From positions 124,001-188,000 of the forward strand of contig NW_025954988.1 of the NCBI RefSeq assembly GCF_022376445.1: 64,000 nucleotides of DNA. The letters run 5' to 3'. How positions within the stretch are numbered: position 1 is the first letter of the stretch; each line of letters opens with the position of its first letter. The position numbers were made by a program, and so were the translations under genes. This document shows, piece by piece, positions 20,973 to 34,902 of this stretch. This DNA is from Fomitopsis serialis (lineage: Eukaryota > Basidiomycota > Agaricomycetes > Polyporales > Fomitopsidaceae). The notes beneath the pieces were generated by a model, which was not told where the DNA came from, did not search any database, and saw only the letters and a program-made list of their open reading frames with translations.

Positions 20973-23900
20973 CATCCTGTCTGATCCTCTTTCTTCCTAC
21001 AATCAACGCTTGCCTGCGCGTCGAGATAACGCTATGACCCCGGATGCCGTACCCCCTCGCGATGGTTACGTCTAGGTATAAAAGCACGCTTCCAGCATGA
21101 CTGCCTTCTTCCCGGCCCTCTGCCAATGCACACGCACTGTCTCGACCACTATGACTTCACCCTCGCACAAGCGACGCACCGGACGTCTTCCATGCGCCCC
21201 ATTTCATTGTATCCACAAGCTATCTCGCATCGCGCACAGGCCCACCACCTCGAGGCCCGCCACTAGCCACTAAGCAGGCCTTCAATCATCCGCCTGCCAG
21301 GATAAGAATGGTAAGCACCGATAAAAACCTTGATACTTCTTGATAGTACACCCTTCAGAATCGTTCTATCACACTCACCACATGATGCTTCAGCTATAAG
21401 CCCCGCATGATGCCACGCAGCTCGATTCTTCAACGCAGAACAATCTCGCAAGGCGCATCCCGGATTCGGTCTCATCTACTATGTCCGGCAACGCAGCCCC
21501 ACGGGGATTCATCATCCAGGAAGCTCAGGCTGCCTTATCTGGTGCATCCGCAGACCGGCGGGTCGTGATGATCCCATTGCAAAATCGCGCCAGCGTAGGT
21601 CCACAGGAACGTTCGACCTATCGTCGCGCCAACGTGCCCCGTCTGCACCCACCTTGTGTCTATACTGAACGCTCTTCGCGACGCTTCGCATCAGAGTCAC
21701 ACACGCGCTCCTGCATTCTCAATTGGTTTTGCTCCGCTCTTCTGCTTCGTCGTCTGGGCATTGTGCGAACTCCGACCTGGATGCCTCAGCCTCGTGTTGT
21801 TGGTCTGTCTATCTGTATGCCCGACCCGCCGTCTTGTCTGATTGGGACATCCACCCCACAATGTCATGTCATCTGCTGTCCCTAGAGCCGTGGTTCTAGT
21901 CTGACAATCGTAATATAACCCACGCAACTACCTTCACGCAATTCTTCGTCAACTTGAATGCCTGACTTACCCTTCGGACCTACCTATCCTCGTCACCCTC
22001 CATTCACCGTTTCACAGTCACGATGCTGGATGCTGGACCGTTCTTGAGCTCGGAACAGATCCCATCCTGTGTCGTTCCACCACGCCTAGGCTATCTATCA
22101 TTCCCTGCGCCCACAACTGACGGTTCCCAATCGATGCTCCGGATAAAACGATCCCGGGTCCTTAGTCGCTGTGGCTAGTTTCGTCCGGCGCGACGCTCAC
22201 GCCAAATACAAGTACCTTAGCCCGCCGACTACTGTCGGACTATCTCGTGGCGTTCAACCACTGACACAACCCTAGGAGGCATCCCAAACTCACGACTTCG
22301 GCCCCGCATTCCGAACGCATTACCACACTCATGGCAGCTGTATTTCGGACCACCCAGGATCACTGTCTATTCTTGTCGTCAAGAACCGAAGCTCCGTCAC
22401 CTCGCCGGTCCCATATGTAGGGCCTTCCCTGTTTGCAGTGCGCTATTTGTCTCGGTGCTCGCTTCGCCGTTCTGCCTGTCCTGCGGTCACTGCGGCGAAG
22501 GCCTGCAGCGTGGCCCATCGAGTGGCTCAGCGCTCTCCGCCTCACTGAAAGGTAATGCAGATCTGTCAAATACTTCAGGCTGGAGGCTCACCTTACCCCT
22601 CTTGAACGTTCAGCCTCGGACGCGGACGCGCTCGGTATGTTCGTGTCGGATCGGCGGACATACGTCGTCAAGTCAAGGCGGCCGCGAAGCTGCCTGCGCA
22701 GTTCGCAGCGCGCACAAATAGCTTGTCGGTCGTCCTACTGCCCGCGCGACGTAGGAATCTTTTCAAGCTTCACACCACGCTGGGCGCTGGGCTGAGGGAC
22801 CGAGGAAAGAACGAATCACCCGGTAAGGAATGCAAACAGGCTTCGTTGGAGGCCGCGAATGACGTGAGTCGTTTGTTGGCCGGGGGTATCGTGGTTGCGT
22901 TCCCATTAACATTCCCACCTCGACGAGGGACGAGGACAATACGCTGTGATATCTGGCGGCCGATCCAGATATCTTGAGAACGTGGAACGAGTTGGCCTCG
23001 CACGCTCCCGTCGATTGGTTACGTTCACTCTTCCGCTGCGTTTTCGAGCATGTTCCTCGTACTCGTCAGTGGGGCTTGGTCTGGCACCGCGCAGCCTCTG
23101 AGCCTGAAGTGCATCGCCTCAACTGTTGACTCGGTGAGTGTCGCGGTCTGTGTGTTACGTAGCGCAAACGCATACTCACAACAACCGAAAGCTGATCCTC
23201 CCTCCAAATGCCCACGCATTCTCTCGAGCACTGTATGCTTTCACTCGACACTGGCGTCATCGCTATTACTGCCACCTACCGAGTAACCGTCCCGCGAAGC
23301 CTCAGCGCCAGCGAGTCAGCTCGGATGCTGCGCCGTACTTACCAATAATGCTTTGTCAAAGAACATTTTCAACAGGTGGATGGCATTAGTACGCAACACG
23401 CAATACGTGCCTCGCGACATTCATAGCATCACGAACAAGGTTAGTTGCCACCCCCATCCATCGATCCCCAGCTGGCTGACGACAAACCCAGGAACCATCC
23501 AACGCGTGGCCATGGAGGGAGTACTTAACCGGCCTCGGCAGGGCGCTGGTGGCGGCCGCCACGCGCGCGATGCGCTCTTTCCCAGGTCCCTGGGTGCCGC
23601 AACGGACCCACGGCCACGGTGGGGACGTCGCCTCGAAGCTGGAGGCGTGGAAACTTCCTCTCCAGGCTCGAGGCGACGATGACGCATCCGGGGTTGGGCG
23701 CTCGAGCGGTGGGTGATGCATGATGTGGTGTGCCGGCGGCGATCCGTCCGTGGGCAGTTACTGTCGCACGTGGGGGAGGGGCCCTGGGAGGCCCTGAATC
23801 ATCTCACAGCATCCGAATGTCGGGGCAGGACTCGAAGACTTCCAGTCTGGCACTGGTCAGGATTGCGAGGCTAGTATAGACTCGCGGCGCGTCGGTGGGG

Positions 23901-25043
23901 CTGAGATTTCTGCAGAGCAGAAGCGAGTCGTATCAGAAGAGATGCGCTAGAGTCGAAGTCAGTAAGTATCCAGAATTTAAAGATGCACAGTTATTCTTCC
24001 AGACAATGTGTTGGGTCGCTCAGGGTGGAAGAGAGACTCTTTCGAACCCGCGAGAGGGAAGGGCGTATACGGATATGTAGCCATGGAGGGAAGAGTGAAG
24101 CGGGGAAGCATTCAAGGAGTTGCGGTCAGACGGCGCTGGGGAAGGCGCGAGGCGCGACGTTCCTGGGCCGAGATATGGGAGACGCGCAATTAGGCTTGCT
24201 CGAAGCCACTGCCGTTGAGGTGACCGTCTGACACGAACGTTCTATCACGCGAAGGGAAGCGAGGTGATCCTGATAGCAATTCAGATGCATGTACCATGAA
24301 TGGTAGCGGCAATGCCAATCCGTACAAGCGTCGGAACGTCGGAGAAGGTGGGGAAATGTACGACGCACTGGAACAACTGACACTGCGTAAGTAAGAGCTG
24401 TGGAGCACCCGGGAGGTAAACTGCATTCGATCCCATTACTTGCCAGAGGATGGGCCGCACAGGAACCGCACTTACGTCGGCATTGCATAGCTCGTGTGAG
24501 CAATGAAATGACTGTGGAAAGCAATGTGCGCATATGGCTAGGCGATGCCCCAAGTAAAACGCTGCCCTACGTATAGATTTCACCGTGCATGAAGCTCTCC
24601 ACACAGATCTTGACGTGGATAGGGCACTATCGTTACCAGCGGAATCAGTAATGGACTAAGTTAGCATTGAACGGACCCTTGGCAACTTGAACTCTGTTGG
24701 ACGGACAGTGAGAAAGGTCGTCATGAAATGACGAAGCAGGAGCTCGGGTCTAGATAGTACGAAGTCACGCGTTCCTGAGTTTCTGCGTCGAGTATCGAAT
24801 GTCTGGACTCTTGACACGCAAACAGTCATGCAGCATCGTCTCTGCTACTAGATCTGCAAGCACAATGAGCAAGAGGAAGCGTCTAAAATAGACGAAACAA
24901 ACCCCATTGTGAATTGTGTGGCAAGTGGCCGTGTGCATGGTACGCCTCGGTGACGGTCTTCTACCTAGTCGGCACGACTGGACGAGAGGCGGCACCTCAA
25001 AAGATGTTGTGATCCAGCGAATAGCATCATGGAACGACAAAGC
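20973..25043. other. Gene-poor 4.1 kb, no gene recognised
   Basis: A TATA box (tataaaag at 21077-21084) is followed by several short ATG frames of 36-60 residues (for example from 21126 and 21150) without family features. Open frames of up to 134 residues (21481-21885) overlap frames on the other strand and show no codon or splice logic. A small inverted repeat lies at 23627-23677. I see no transposase, reverse transcriptase or tRNA. The stretch may be decayed sequence next to the foldback element, or may hold non-coding transcripts. Confidence 0.35.
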
Positions 25044-26587
25044 TTAGTATAATGCCTCACTATCATCAGCTCTGGGTACAAATATGATGTTCTCTTGCTC
25101 AGCCCGTCGACGCCGTGCCTGTTCCTTGTCGAGAAACCTGCGTAGGGCTGCAATGTTCGCGCCTGTGAAGACGCGGTGGACGCCCTGCTTCTGTGAGTCA
25201 TAATCCTTTTGTGCAGCGTAATATCGAAGTCAGTATACAGTCCGTCAAAGATGCACAGCAGTAGCCGCTGATGGAGTTAATCACTCACCCTGGAGGGTTT
25301 GTCAGAGAACCGCTCTACACCCGCTCGCCTGAGGGCGGGGACACCGGAAGCACTAAAGTGTTCGAGCTTGTTGAGCTTGCGCAAGAGAACGTGGACTGCG
25401 TCGAGCGTGATGCGCCTGCACTGGGAGAAGTGCAGGCGTTGTAGGGATTCAGCATGCTCCGCGAGGAAGAGAAGAGCGTTGTCCGTCAGCCGAGGAAGTC
25501 CAGATGCAGACAGTCGTTGCAGTTGAGGTAGAGTAGCTAGCTCAAGAATGGCCAGGTCTGTGAGACAGGCCGAGTCTAGACGCAGTGTCAGATAAACAAA
25601 AGGTAACCTCAGGAACTGAGATTCTTACAGCTGACATCCACGGATCTGAGCTTCGCGCAACTGCGCACGATGCTGACGACCCCGTTGTCGGTGAGTCCTT
25701 CTACATACGAGATCGCGAGTACATGCAAGTGTTGGAGGGTGGACACGGCTTCGGCCGAGATGTCGGTGAGTCGTGCGCACGCCGACAGACTCAGATGCTG
25801 GATCCTGGGGGCATACGTGACAATCCCGATGATCGCTGCGTCGGTGAGCCGCTGACAGTTGCTTATGTCGAGCAGACGCAGATGTGCAAGTTTGTGTCCA
25901 GACGAGAAGGTGAGAGGAGGCAAGGCTTCGAGCCACGTCGGTGGTCTGGAACCGTTGGTCCATGGGGGCTCCTCCAGCGGGAAGGAGGCAAGTGATGCGA
26001 GACTGGAGGGGCGAGCAGGCAGCACGTCTGGGACGTATGGGAACGCCTTGTCGGTGAGATGCACGCAGTTAGCGAGCTTGAGGCGCTGTAGCTTCATCGA
26101 GAATGTCCAAACGTCTCGAATGGACAGCGGTGTGAGGAGGTGCAGGTCGCACAGCTCGAGCTCTCGGAGGTTGGTGAGGGATCGTGCCAGCGCCGATACG
26201 GAGGGGTCGGTGAGGGTAGAAAGCCCGTTCAGCCGCACCACCTCAAGCTCCGTCGCTACGTTGGCGAGCTCCAGGATCGCGACGTCGGTGACCAGCGTAC
26301 ATCCGGAGATGTCTAGCTCTCGGAGATACAGGGCGCTGCGAGCGAGCAGCACGACGGTGCGATCACTGACGTCGGGTACACTGGTGAGACAGACCGACTC
26401 GAGGTTTGGGCACCAGGGTAGGATGTGGGCCAGATCATCGTCGATGATGTTGTCGTCGTCATTCTGGGTCAGGACAAGGTGTACCACGTCGTAACACGAC
26501 TTCTGGGTAAGCGGAAGTCGGTCGATGAAGCTCATCGCATTGAGCGAGCTGAGTTTCTCTCGCACTACATCGAACGTCAGCCCCCTC
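25044..26587 (-). CDS. GRR1/AMN1-type leucine-rich repeat protein, 5' end unresolved
   Basis: A series of cysteine-containing LRRs typical of F-box/LRR proteins: DDDLAHILPWCPNLESVCLT, YLRELDISGCTLVTDVAILE, LRLLDISNCQRLTDAAIIGI, IQHLSLSACARLTDISAEAV and LQRLHFSQCRRITLDAV. The C-terminus DKEQARRRRAEQENIIFVPR is a block I know from GRR1-like proteins, which choose substrates for the SCF ubiquitin ligase. Three exons are clear: the long one from about 26587 to the phase-1 donor near 25628, a second to the donor after DKPSR (about 25290), and a last one ending at 25044. The frame opens at 26587 right after a stop, at a possible acceptor. No F-box is visible in the 700 bases upstream. The start could also be the internal Met (MSFIDRL, about 26535). 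Confidence 0.72.
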
Positions 26588-27319
26588 TACTGCAGATCCA
26601 TGAAATGAGACTGAATGTAGACGAAAGACGCACCGAACGACCTTTACAGGATGGGCTGCTGCCTTGATCGTCTTTTGACAACGTCTGAGAGTAGCACGTC
26701 ACTCGGTCGATGGAGCACCTTTAGTGGAGGTCAACTCTCGAAGCGAATGATGCATCATTGCCATTCTTGAGCTTGAAAGCTTGACATTGACTCTTCTATG
26801 GCGCGGGTCCGCATTAGGCACTGGCATGTCCGGACTCCGAGGACGACAAAGTCGGTCCCGGTGGAAGATGTTCGCACCTCAACTTCGTGTGTTTCGGTAT
26901 GTTCCACCCGTCTGGGACGAAATGGAGCACTACAACAACACTGGATTTTTCAAGACGAAGATGAGGAAGCAAGACTCATGGATGCAGTTTCGGTGTACCA
27001 CTGGGCCACGCTGCCTGTACAGCATCTGGAAAAGGGTCCGGAGGAAAATTGACGTAGGAATATTAATGCGAACAAAAGGCCTGCAGCTGTGACTGAGAGA
27101 AGGCCAACGGTGCGGTTGGTAGCAGGGAGGTGGGGTTCCGAGTCCTCGCGATCGGGATCCGGGGTCCCAATGACCGAAAGCATACCCATACGACGCTCTA
27201 TCGTTGTTACGCCTATAGCTACATGTATCTACGGTGCCGGTACTGGTTTTCATTAAACTCGGAGAACAGTGGAAAAGAGACGAAAAATACAGAAAACCCC
27301 ACAGGATAGTATGTGGACA
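26588..27319. other. Region upstream of the LRR gene with one weak small frame
   Basis: On the minus strand 27189-26950 an ATG frame encodes 79 residues with one clear membrane segment (TVGLLSVTAAGLLFALIF) after a polar start. A plus-strand frame (26798-27052) ends in an acidic stretch. The two overlap and I cannot choose; neither has a known family. The missing F-box exon of the LRR gene would be expected here but was not found. Confidence 0.25.
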
Positions 27320-27408
27320 TACACTGAAGGGGAGTCGAACCCCTACCGCTTGCTGAATCACGTGACGTTCATGGAAGGCAAGCATGATAACCGTTTCACC
27401 ATCAGTGT
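27320..27408 (-). tRNA. tRNA-Gly (anticodon UCC) with a 17-base intron
   Basis: Minus strand, 89 bases: acceptor ACACTGA pairs perfectly with TCAGTGT, D-arm GTGA/TCAT, anticodon stem CTTGC/GCAAG, T-stem AGGGG/CCCCT with loop TTCGACT, discriminator A. The anticodon loop is CTTCCA, then a 17-base intron, then A38, giving anticodon TCC. Box A (TGGTGAAACGG) and box B (GGTTCGACTCC) are good. The A1:U72 start of the acceptor is unusual for Gly, so identity rests on the anticodon. TTTT lies about 30 bases downstream. Confidence 0.75.
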
Positions 27409-27563
27409 TTTACAATGTAAAGGTCTACAATTTTTATGACACGTCTTTAGCGATTACCAGCAAGCATCCCGATCGCTACATTATGCCACACGGCGCCTAC
27501 CATTGCTTCGTCCGACGACGTCCACAACCATTGTTTCATTCGGGCCACGACCAGATAGTGACT

Positions 27564-29119
27564 ATGTCCGTCCTCCTAGAAACCTCATTGGGCGACTTGG
27601 TTGTTGATCTGGAAGTCGACTCATGTCCAAAGACATGTCAGAACTTTTTAAAGTTGTGCAAACTCTACTACTACAACCTTAACGCTTTCTTCAATGGTGC
27701 GTTGTCTAGACTCACGAGCAGGGACCGAGTCTCACATGAGCATAGTCTCGAAGGACTTCTTGGCGCAGGCTGGGGACCCGACAGCGACGGGGACAGGAGG
27801 CGAGTCTATCTGGTCATTGATTGCCTCACAGCAAGGGAAACAAGAACCTCGCTACTTCAGCCCGGAATACGTGCCACGCCTGAAGCACAAGGCGAAAGGT
27901 ACTTTGTCTATGGCGGTCGCACCGTCCATCGAGGGTCAAGGCAAGGGCGGCTGTGGCAGCCAGTTTTTCGTGACGCTCGCGGATGAGATAGACTACCTGG
28001 ACGGGAAGCATGCAGTCTTTGGGCACGTTGTCGAGGGGCTAGACACGCTGGACAAGCTGAATGATGTCTTCGTTGACCAGGAGGGGCGGCCTCTCAAGGA
28101 CGTGCGGATACGGCATGTAGAGATTCTCGGTGCGCATTGTTCTACTTTTATGGGCGCTGCTCTCGACTCACGGTGGTTCTGCCAGATGATCCGTTTGAGG
28201 ATCCTCCAGGCCTCGTGGTGCCCGAGTCAATACCTACGCGCCCTCCAGACAATTCCACGCGTATAGCGGAAGATGAAGATCCTCTGGCCACTCTGCCTGA
28301 AGAGGAGGCGGAGGCAGAAAGACGAAAACAGGCAGCTCGCGCGTCCGCGCTGACGCTCGAGATGGTTGGAGACCTGCCCTTCGCGAACGTGCGGCCTCCG
28401 GAGAATGTGCTCTTCGTCTGCAAGCTGAACCCAGCTACCCGAGATGAGGACCTGGAGCTCATCTTCTCCCGGTTTGGTGCGATTATGAGCTGTCAAGTGA
28501 TCCGAGACAAGAAGACAGGGGACTCTCTCCAGTATGCTTTCATTGAGTTTGACAAGCGAGAGGATGCCGAACAGGTATGTTGTGTGCTTGCGCTTGTGTG
28601 CGTTGCTGACAGCATCTAGGCGTATTTCAAGATGCAAAACGTGTTGATTGACGAGCGGCGTATCTGGGTCGACTTGTGAGTGTTGTTCATAATGCCACCG
28701 CATGACGTGTTTCAGCTAATTCTCGACCCACACAGCTCCCAATCGGTGGCCCGGCTGAACGGGGGATGGTCTAACGACCCTCAGTTGGGGCCACGTCCCG
28801 TACGTGGTGGGAGGGGGCGTGGTGGCGGTGGCTTCGGAGGGATCACCCATTTGGAGGCGACTCGGCGATACAGGGAGAGCTCTGCGGAAGACGGCGACCG
28901 CTACGGCTTGGTCTTCGATGTCCCCGATGACCGGCACAGCAGGCGCCGAAGCTCGAGCAAAGAACGGGTACCTCGCAGTGATCATTCCAGAGAACGCAGA
29001 AGGCGGTCACGGTCCCCCGGGCAAGAGACCGCAGTGGGGAGCGCGATAGGGAGCACCGCAGAAGCCGCAGCAGGGACAGGCAGTCGAGGGGGCGGTACGA
29101 GCGCGCCCGGCGACGATGA
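27564..29119 (+). CDS. Cyclophilin-type peptidyl-prolyl isomerase with RRM domain, PPIL4/CYP6 type
   Basis: Five exons: 27564-27696, 27746-28129, 28186-28574, 28620-28675 and 28736-29119. Residues 1-165 are a cyclophilin domain ([60 protein letters not shown]), followed by the [14 protein letters not shown] linker that marks PPIL4. An RNA recognition motif follows ([34 protein letters not shown]). The tail is rich in Arg/Ser ([10 protein letters not shown]), as in splicing-associated proteins, so a nuclear role in mRNA processing is likely. The last RS segment ([20 protein letters not shown]) is in frame only if one C is added to the C5 run at 29014-29018. With it the exons sum to a 448-residue protein ending ...RARRR; without it the frame runs into unrelated sequence. 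Confidence 0.9.
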
Positions 29120-29419
29120 GGTGTGGAGAAGCACGGCTTCCTGCCTAAGGCCTCACTGGTGCCGCGTCGCTCCTGTCATTTCCGCACCTCCGATCGTCTC
29201 CCGCCCTGTGAGCACTGTTACATGTGTTGTGGTTGCCACGGTGTTTGTGCACACGCCATCGCTGTATTCGATCAGTAACATCGAGCTTTCTTGCTGTCAT
29301 CATCGCAACAGATACGCACAGAACCCGGACGCTTCTCCGTTGCGCAGGCCCACATATAAGTAGCTGATTGCGCCAGTTCTGGCTCATCTCTCCCCAGCTA
29401 CTCTCAGTTGTCATCTGCG

Positions 29420-30298
29420 ATGACCTGCCAGTTCTCGCCGCTCACTTATGTGCCACCCTCGTCCCCCGCCCCCACCATGACTTCCCACTACTTCAGCTTC
29501 GCCGACGCCGACGTCGTGCTCCGCTCTGCTGCGCCCCACGCAACCGAGTTCCGCGTCCACAAATCCCTCCTCTCCGCCGCGTCCCCGTTCTTCAAACACA
29601 TGTTCGCTCTGCCGCAAAAGCCACTCTCCACCGCGTGCCCCGAAGTGCCTGTCATCGACGTGTACGAGCCCAAGTCTACTCTCGAGGCACTGCTGCGTTT
29701 CGTTTACCCAACGTCGAGACCATCCATCGACACCCTGGATGAGCTCACGCCTATCCTTGAAGCTGCCATGAAGTATGACATGGTCAGCGTCATCGACATC
29801 CTCCGGGCACGGCTTGTTGCCCCCGACTTTGCAAGGGTAGCGCCTACGCGCGTGTATGCCATCGCATGTCGGTTCGACCTGGAGGAGGAGGCGAAGGTGG
29901 CGTCCCGCCACACGCTCAACGTCAACGTTTTAGACTGCCCTCTTCATGACGACCTCAAGCACATCACTGCCTACGCTTATCACCGTCTTCTTGATCTCCA
30001 CCGCAAGCGTGCGAAGGCGGCCCAGGAGCTGCTTCAACTATCGGAGGACGTAAAGTGCATGCAGTGCAACGGAGCGCGGTATCACGCGTTCTTGCCGCCC
30101 AAGTGGTGGTCGGACTTCCACGAGAGAGCGAAACAGGAGCTGGCTGTCCGGCCAACGACAGACGTCGTCTTCTCCATGCCATTCCTGGCGCATTCGGCGC
30201 AAGCGGGTTGCGAGCGATGCGCCGGGAGCATCCTAGACGCGCATTGGTTCCTGGACCAGCTGAAGCGGAAGATTGACGACCTACCATCCACGATATGA
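29420..30298 (+). CDS. BTB/POZ domain protein, intronless
   Basis: A single open frame from ATG 29420; a second Met at 29477 is an alternative start and lies right before the domain. The N-terminal half is a BTB/POZ fold: FADADVVLRSAAPHATEFRV, HKSLLSAASPFFKHMF, then LEALLRFVYPTSRPSIDTLD. This fits the fungal single-domain BTB proteins used as adaptors, often for Cullin-3 ligases. The C-terminal half is helical (LHRKRAKAAQELLQLSEDVK) and has Cys pairs CMQC and CERC that could bind zinc. No kelch, MATH or BACK repeats were seen. Lack of introns is unusual for this window, though BTB genes of this type are often expanded, single-exon genes in agaricomycetes. Confidence 0.8.
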   Translation: MTCQFSPLTYVPPSSPAPTMTSHYFSFADADVVLRSAAPHATEFRVHKSLLSAASPFFKHMFALPQKPLSTACPEVPVIDVYEPKSTLEALLRFVYPTSRPSIDTLDELTPILEAAMKYDMVSVIDILRARLVAPDFARVAPTRVYAIACRFDLEEEAKVASRHTLNVNVLDCPLHDDLKHITAYAYHRLLDLHRKRAKAAQELLQLSEDVKCMQCNGARYHAFLPPKWWSDFHERAKQELAVRPTTDVVFSMPFLAHSAQAGCERCAGSILDAHWFLDQLKRKIDDLPSTI

Positions 30299-30702
30299 AT
30301 ATTACGACCTCTTATGATGTCTTCATCACGAATACCCTCCGGACCTTGGACTGGTAGCACAACGGACCATCTTAGATACTCCCTCCCCGTCACTTGATCA
30401 TTGGATACCTCCAGCGACACATAACTGTATTCGCGGGCTTGCAGTGGAATCTCGATATAGCCGTGTAATCAGTTGGTGTAGCGTGCCTGTGTAGGCCTGT
30501 GTGCCATTTGTACTGTACCTTGATCCGTTAAAACTTGTGCGCAACGTTCAACAACGTTGATCCAGTTCCTCGCCGTATGGTGCCACGATAAGAGCCCGAA
30601 GGTCGAGTCAGGTGCATGGCCATCTACCATGGGTCGCCTAAAGGAGAATGCAGCCTACTGCACCGTAACGGAGCATCCCTGTACACCTCCAGACCCACCA
30701 TC
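30299..30702. other. Intergenic region, no gene seen
   Basis: About 400 bases between the BTB gene and the P5C dehydrogenase gene; no open frame with family character. Confidence 0.4.
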
Positions 30703-32989
<2,287 letters not shown>

Positions 32990-33299
32990 GAGCCGACGGG
33001 GACCACTATCTCTGGGGCAGATGATGGGTTTGGATATAGAACGTGAACTAGCGAAGCAAAGCGACTGTTGTATCAAAAACAAACGTGCTGTATCCATTAG
33101 CTTTAGGGAAATTGTGAAAACAAAGCTTCTGTTGATCGTCGTGTGTTATGCCTCCGCCGTCGTGCTGCTCGATGAAACAGACTACTTTACAAGTCAAGTA
33201 CTAGTCACCATGTACTTTATCACTCTAGTAAGCACTTGAAGTACTCGCGATCGGAGTGCATCCCGGGCCGGCTCAGAGAGTATCCGCCACAAGTGACAA
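32990..33299. other. Short intergenic region
   Basis: About 310 bases between the P5C dehydrogenase stop and the next start; nothing recognised. Confidence 0.4.
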
Positions 33300-34902
33300 A
33301 TGAGCCTCAATACGCTGTGGCTGAGCACACCGATTCCCTTGCCTCCATCCTGCATGATCTCTGCTCGACCTCTCTCGTTTCCAAACCTACTTTCATCCCC
33401 AAAGTTTCAAACAGTACGCCGGGCAGTACGTGCCCGTGGAATCTATGGAACCGCAATCCGGCACGATGAGATCGACCGTCGTGCAAGCGACAAGCTGCTC
33501 GAGGATGCTGCACGCGAGGAGGCAGAGGAGACCAGGAGGCCAGCGCGGCCGAGCAGGGCTCAAATTCTAGAGGATCAGAATCAGAACTGGACTGGGGACG
33601 AGTCGGTACAGGATGCTGTCCTCCGGATGCTGGTGGACAAGTACAAGCCTCTGCGCAGTGGGTCGATCCAAACGGCAGAGGAGAAGCTGAGGGCTGCGCC
33701 GCCCAAGGTCTCTGTTCCGGAATCGGATCCCCTTGGAGAGGGGCCTTCGCAGTTCAATGCCGCGTTAGTGGTGGAGGGTGCGCAACCTGGAGAGTCCTCT
33801 ACGCAGCCTCTGCCTCCGCCCCGGACGTACGTTCCTGGCGAGCCTATCCTGCCCGGAATCGAGGGACACCAACCTTGGCATACTACGTTCAAGGTTCCCT
33901 CACATGCTACTTCGAACGTTCACTATGGACAGATACCGCGGCAGCCCTCTAGGAAGGTAGATCCCCCTCCTATAGACGACAAGGAGAGGAGGAAGCAGAG
34001 AGAAGTGCGGCGGCGAACGGAGCACGCGGGCAGGTTATCGAGGGCGAGGGAGTCTACTCTGGACTACCGTCTCGGGATTCGCGGCGGCGCTGCGATGCAC
34101 AGACCGAACCCTACGACGCTGAAGGGATGGACCAGTCTTGTTGAGGATAGGATACAGGTGAGTGCTATTCGGTGTTAAAGGAATGACCTTTACTCAATTG
34201 TGGCATGCCCAGCGAGCGCGCGAAGAGGGTCTGTTCAACAGTGTCAAGGGCCGAGGCCAGCCGTTGGCTTTCACCACCCAGGACAGGAATCCGTTCATTG
34301 CGCGAGAAGAGTTCTTGATGAACCGTATAGTTCAGCGTCAAGGCGCTGCACCTCCGTGGGTGGAGGTACAAGGAGGTGCGTTCGTCATAAAAATAATGCT
34401 CTCGACCTCCACTCACACCGCATTTTCAGAGATGGAGTCTGCGATAGCCTCCTTCCGAGAAATCATCAGGCAGTCGTGGACGAGACGGGCGATACGCCTG
34501 CTGACCGCCTCTCAACCAGCAGCTCAATTGCCTCAGCTTCAACTCGATGAGGTCAGCGCGTTACGAGACGCAGAATGGGAAGCACGAGAGCGGGCGTTTC
34601 ACGACCACGCGCTGGAGGAAGTCAATGCGTTAGTGAGAAAGTACAACGGTCTGGCGCCTTACGCGGTGCGCCGAGCATACTACATGCGCGACACGGAGTT
34701 AGAGAAGACCTACCGGGACTCCGCGGAAGACATCCTGCAAGGTCTTGCGGACAGGGTTGCGAGCTCGTCCAATCGGAAGGGCTACGTTGACGTTGGCTCG
34801 GACGAAGACAGCAGGATTGCGGGGTCTGCGGTTACTCCTCTTGCGCCGTTGAGCTTCCGCCAGATGTTCAGGGAACTGTGGACAACACTGCGTGGACGGT
34901 GA
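33300..34902 (+). CDS. DUF1992 / DNAJC28-like conserved domain protein, likely mitochondrial
   Basis: Three exons, 33300-34157, 34213-34375 and 34430-34902, give 497 residues. The start MSLNTLWLSTPIPLPPS and the following basic, acid-free stretch (SPKFQTVRRAVRARGIYGTA) look like a mitochondrial targeting sequence. After a long acidic and Pro-rich linker comes the DUF1992 core: SLVEDRIQRAREEGLFNSVK, GRGQPL, PFIAREEFLMNRIVQRQGAA, PPWVEVQ. This is the domain shared with the C-terminal part of human DNAJC28; no J-domain HPD motif is seen, as in other fungal members. A helical segment (ESAIASFREIIRQSW) and VNALVRKYNGLAPY, also conserved in this family, follow. The function of the family is not well defined. 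Confidence 0.85.
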
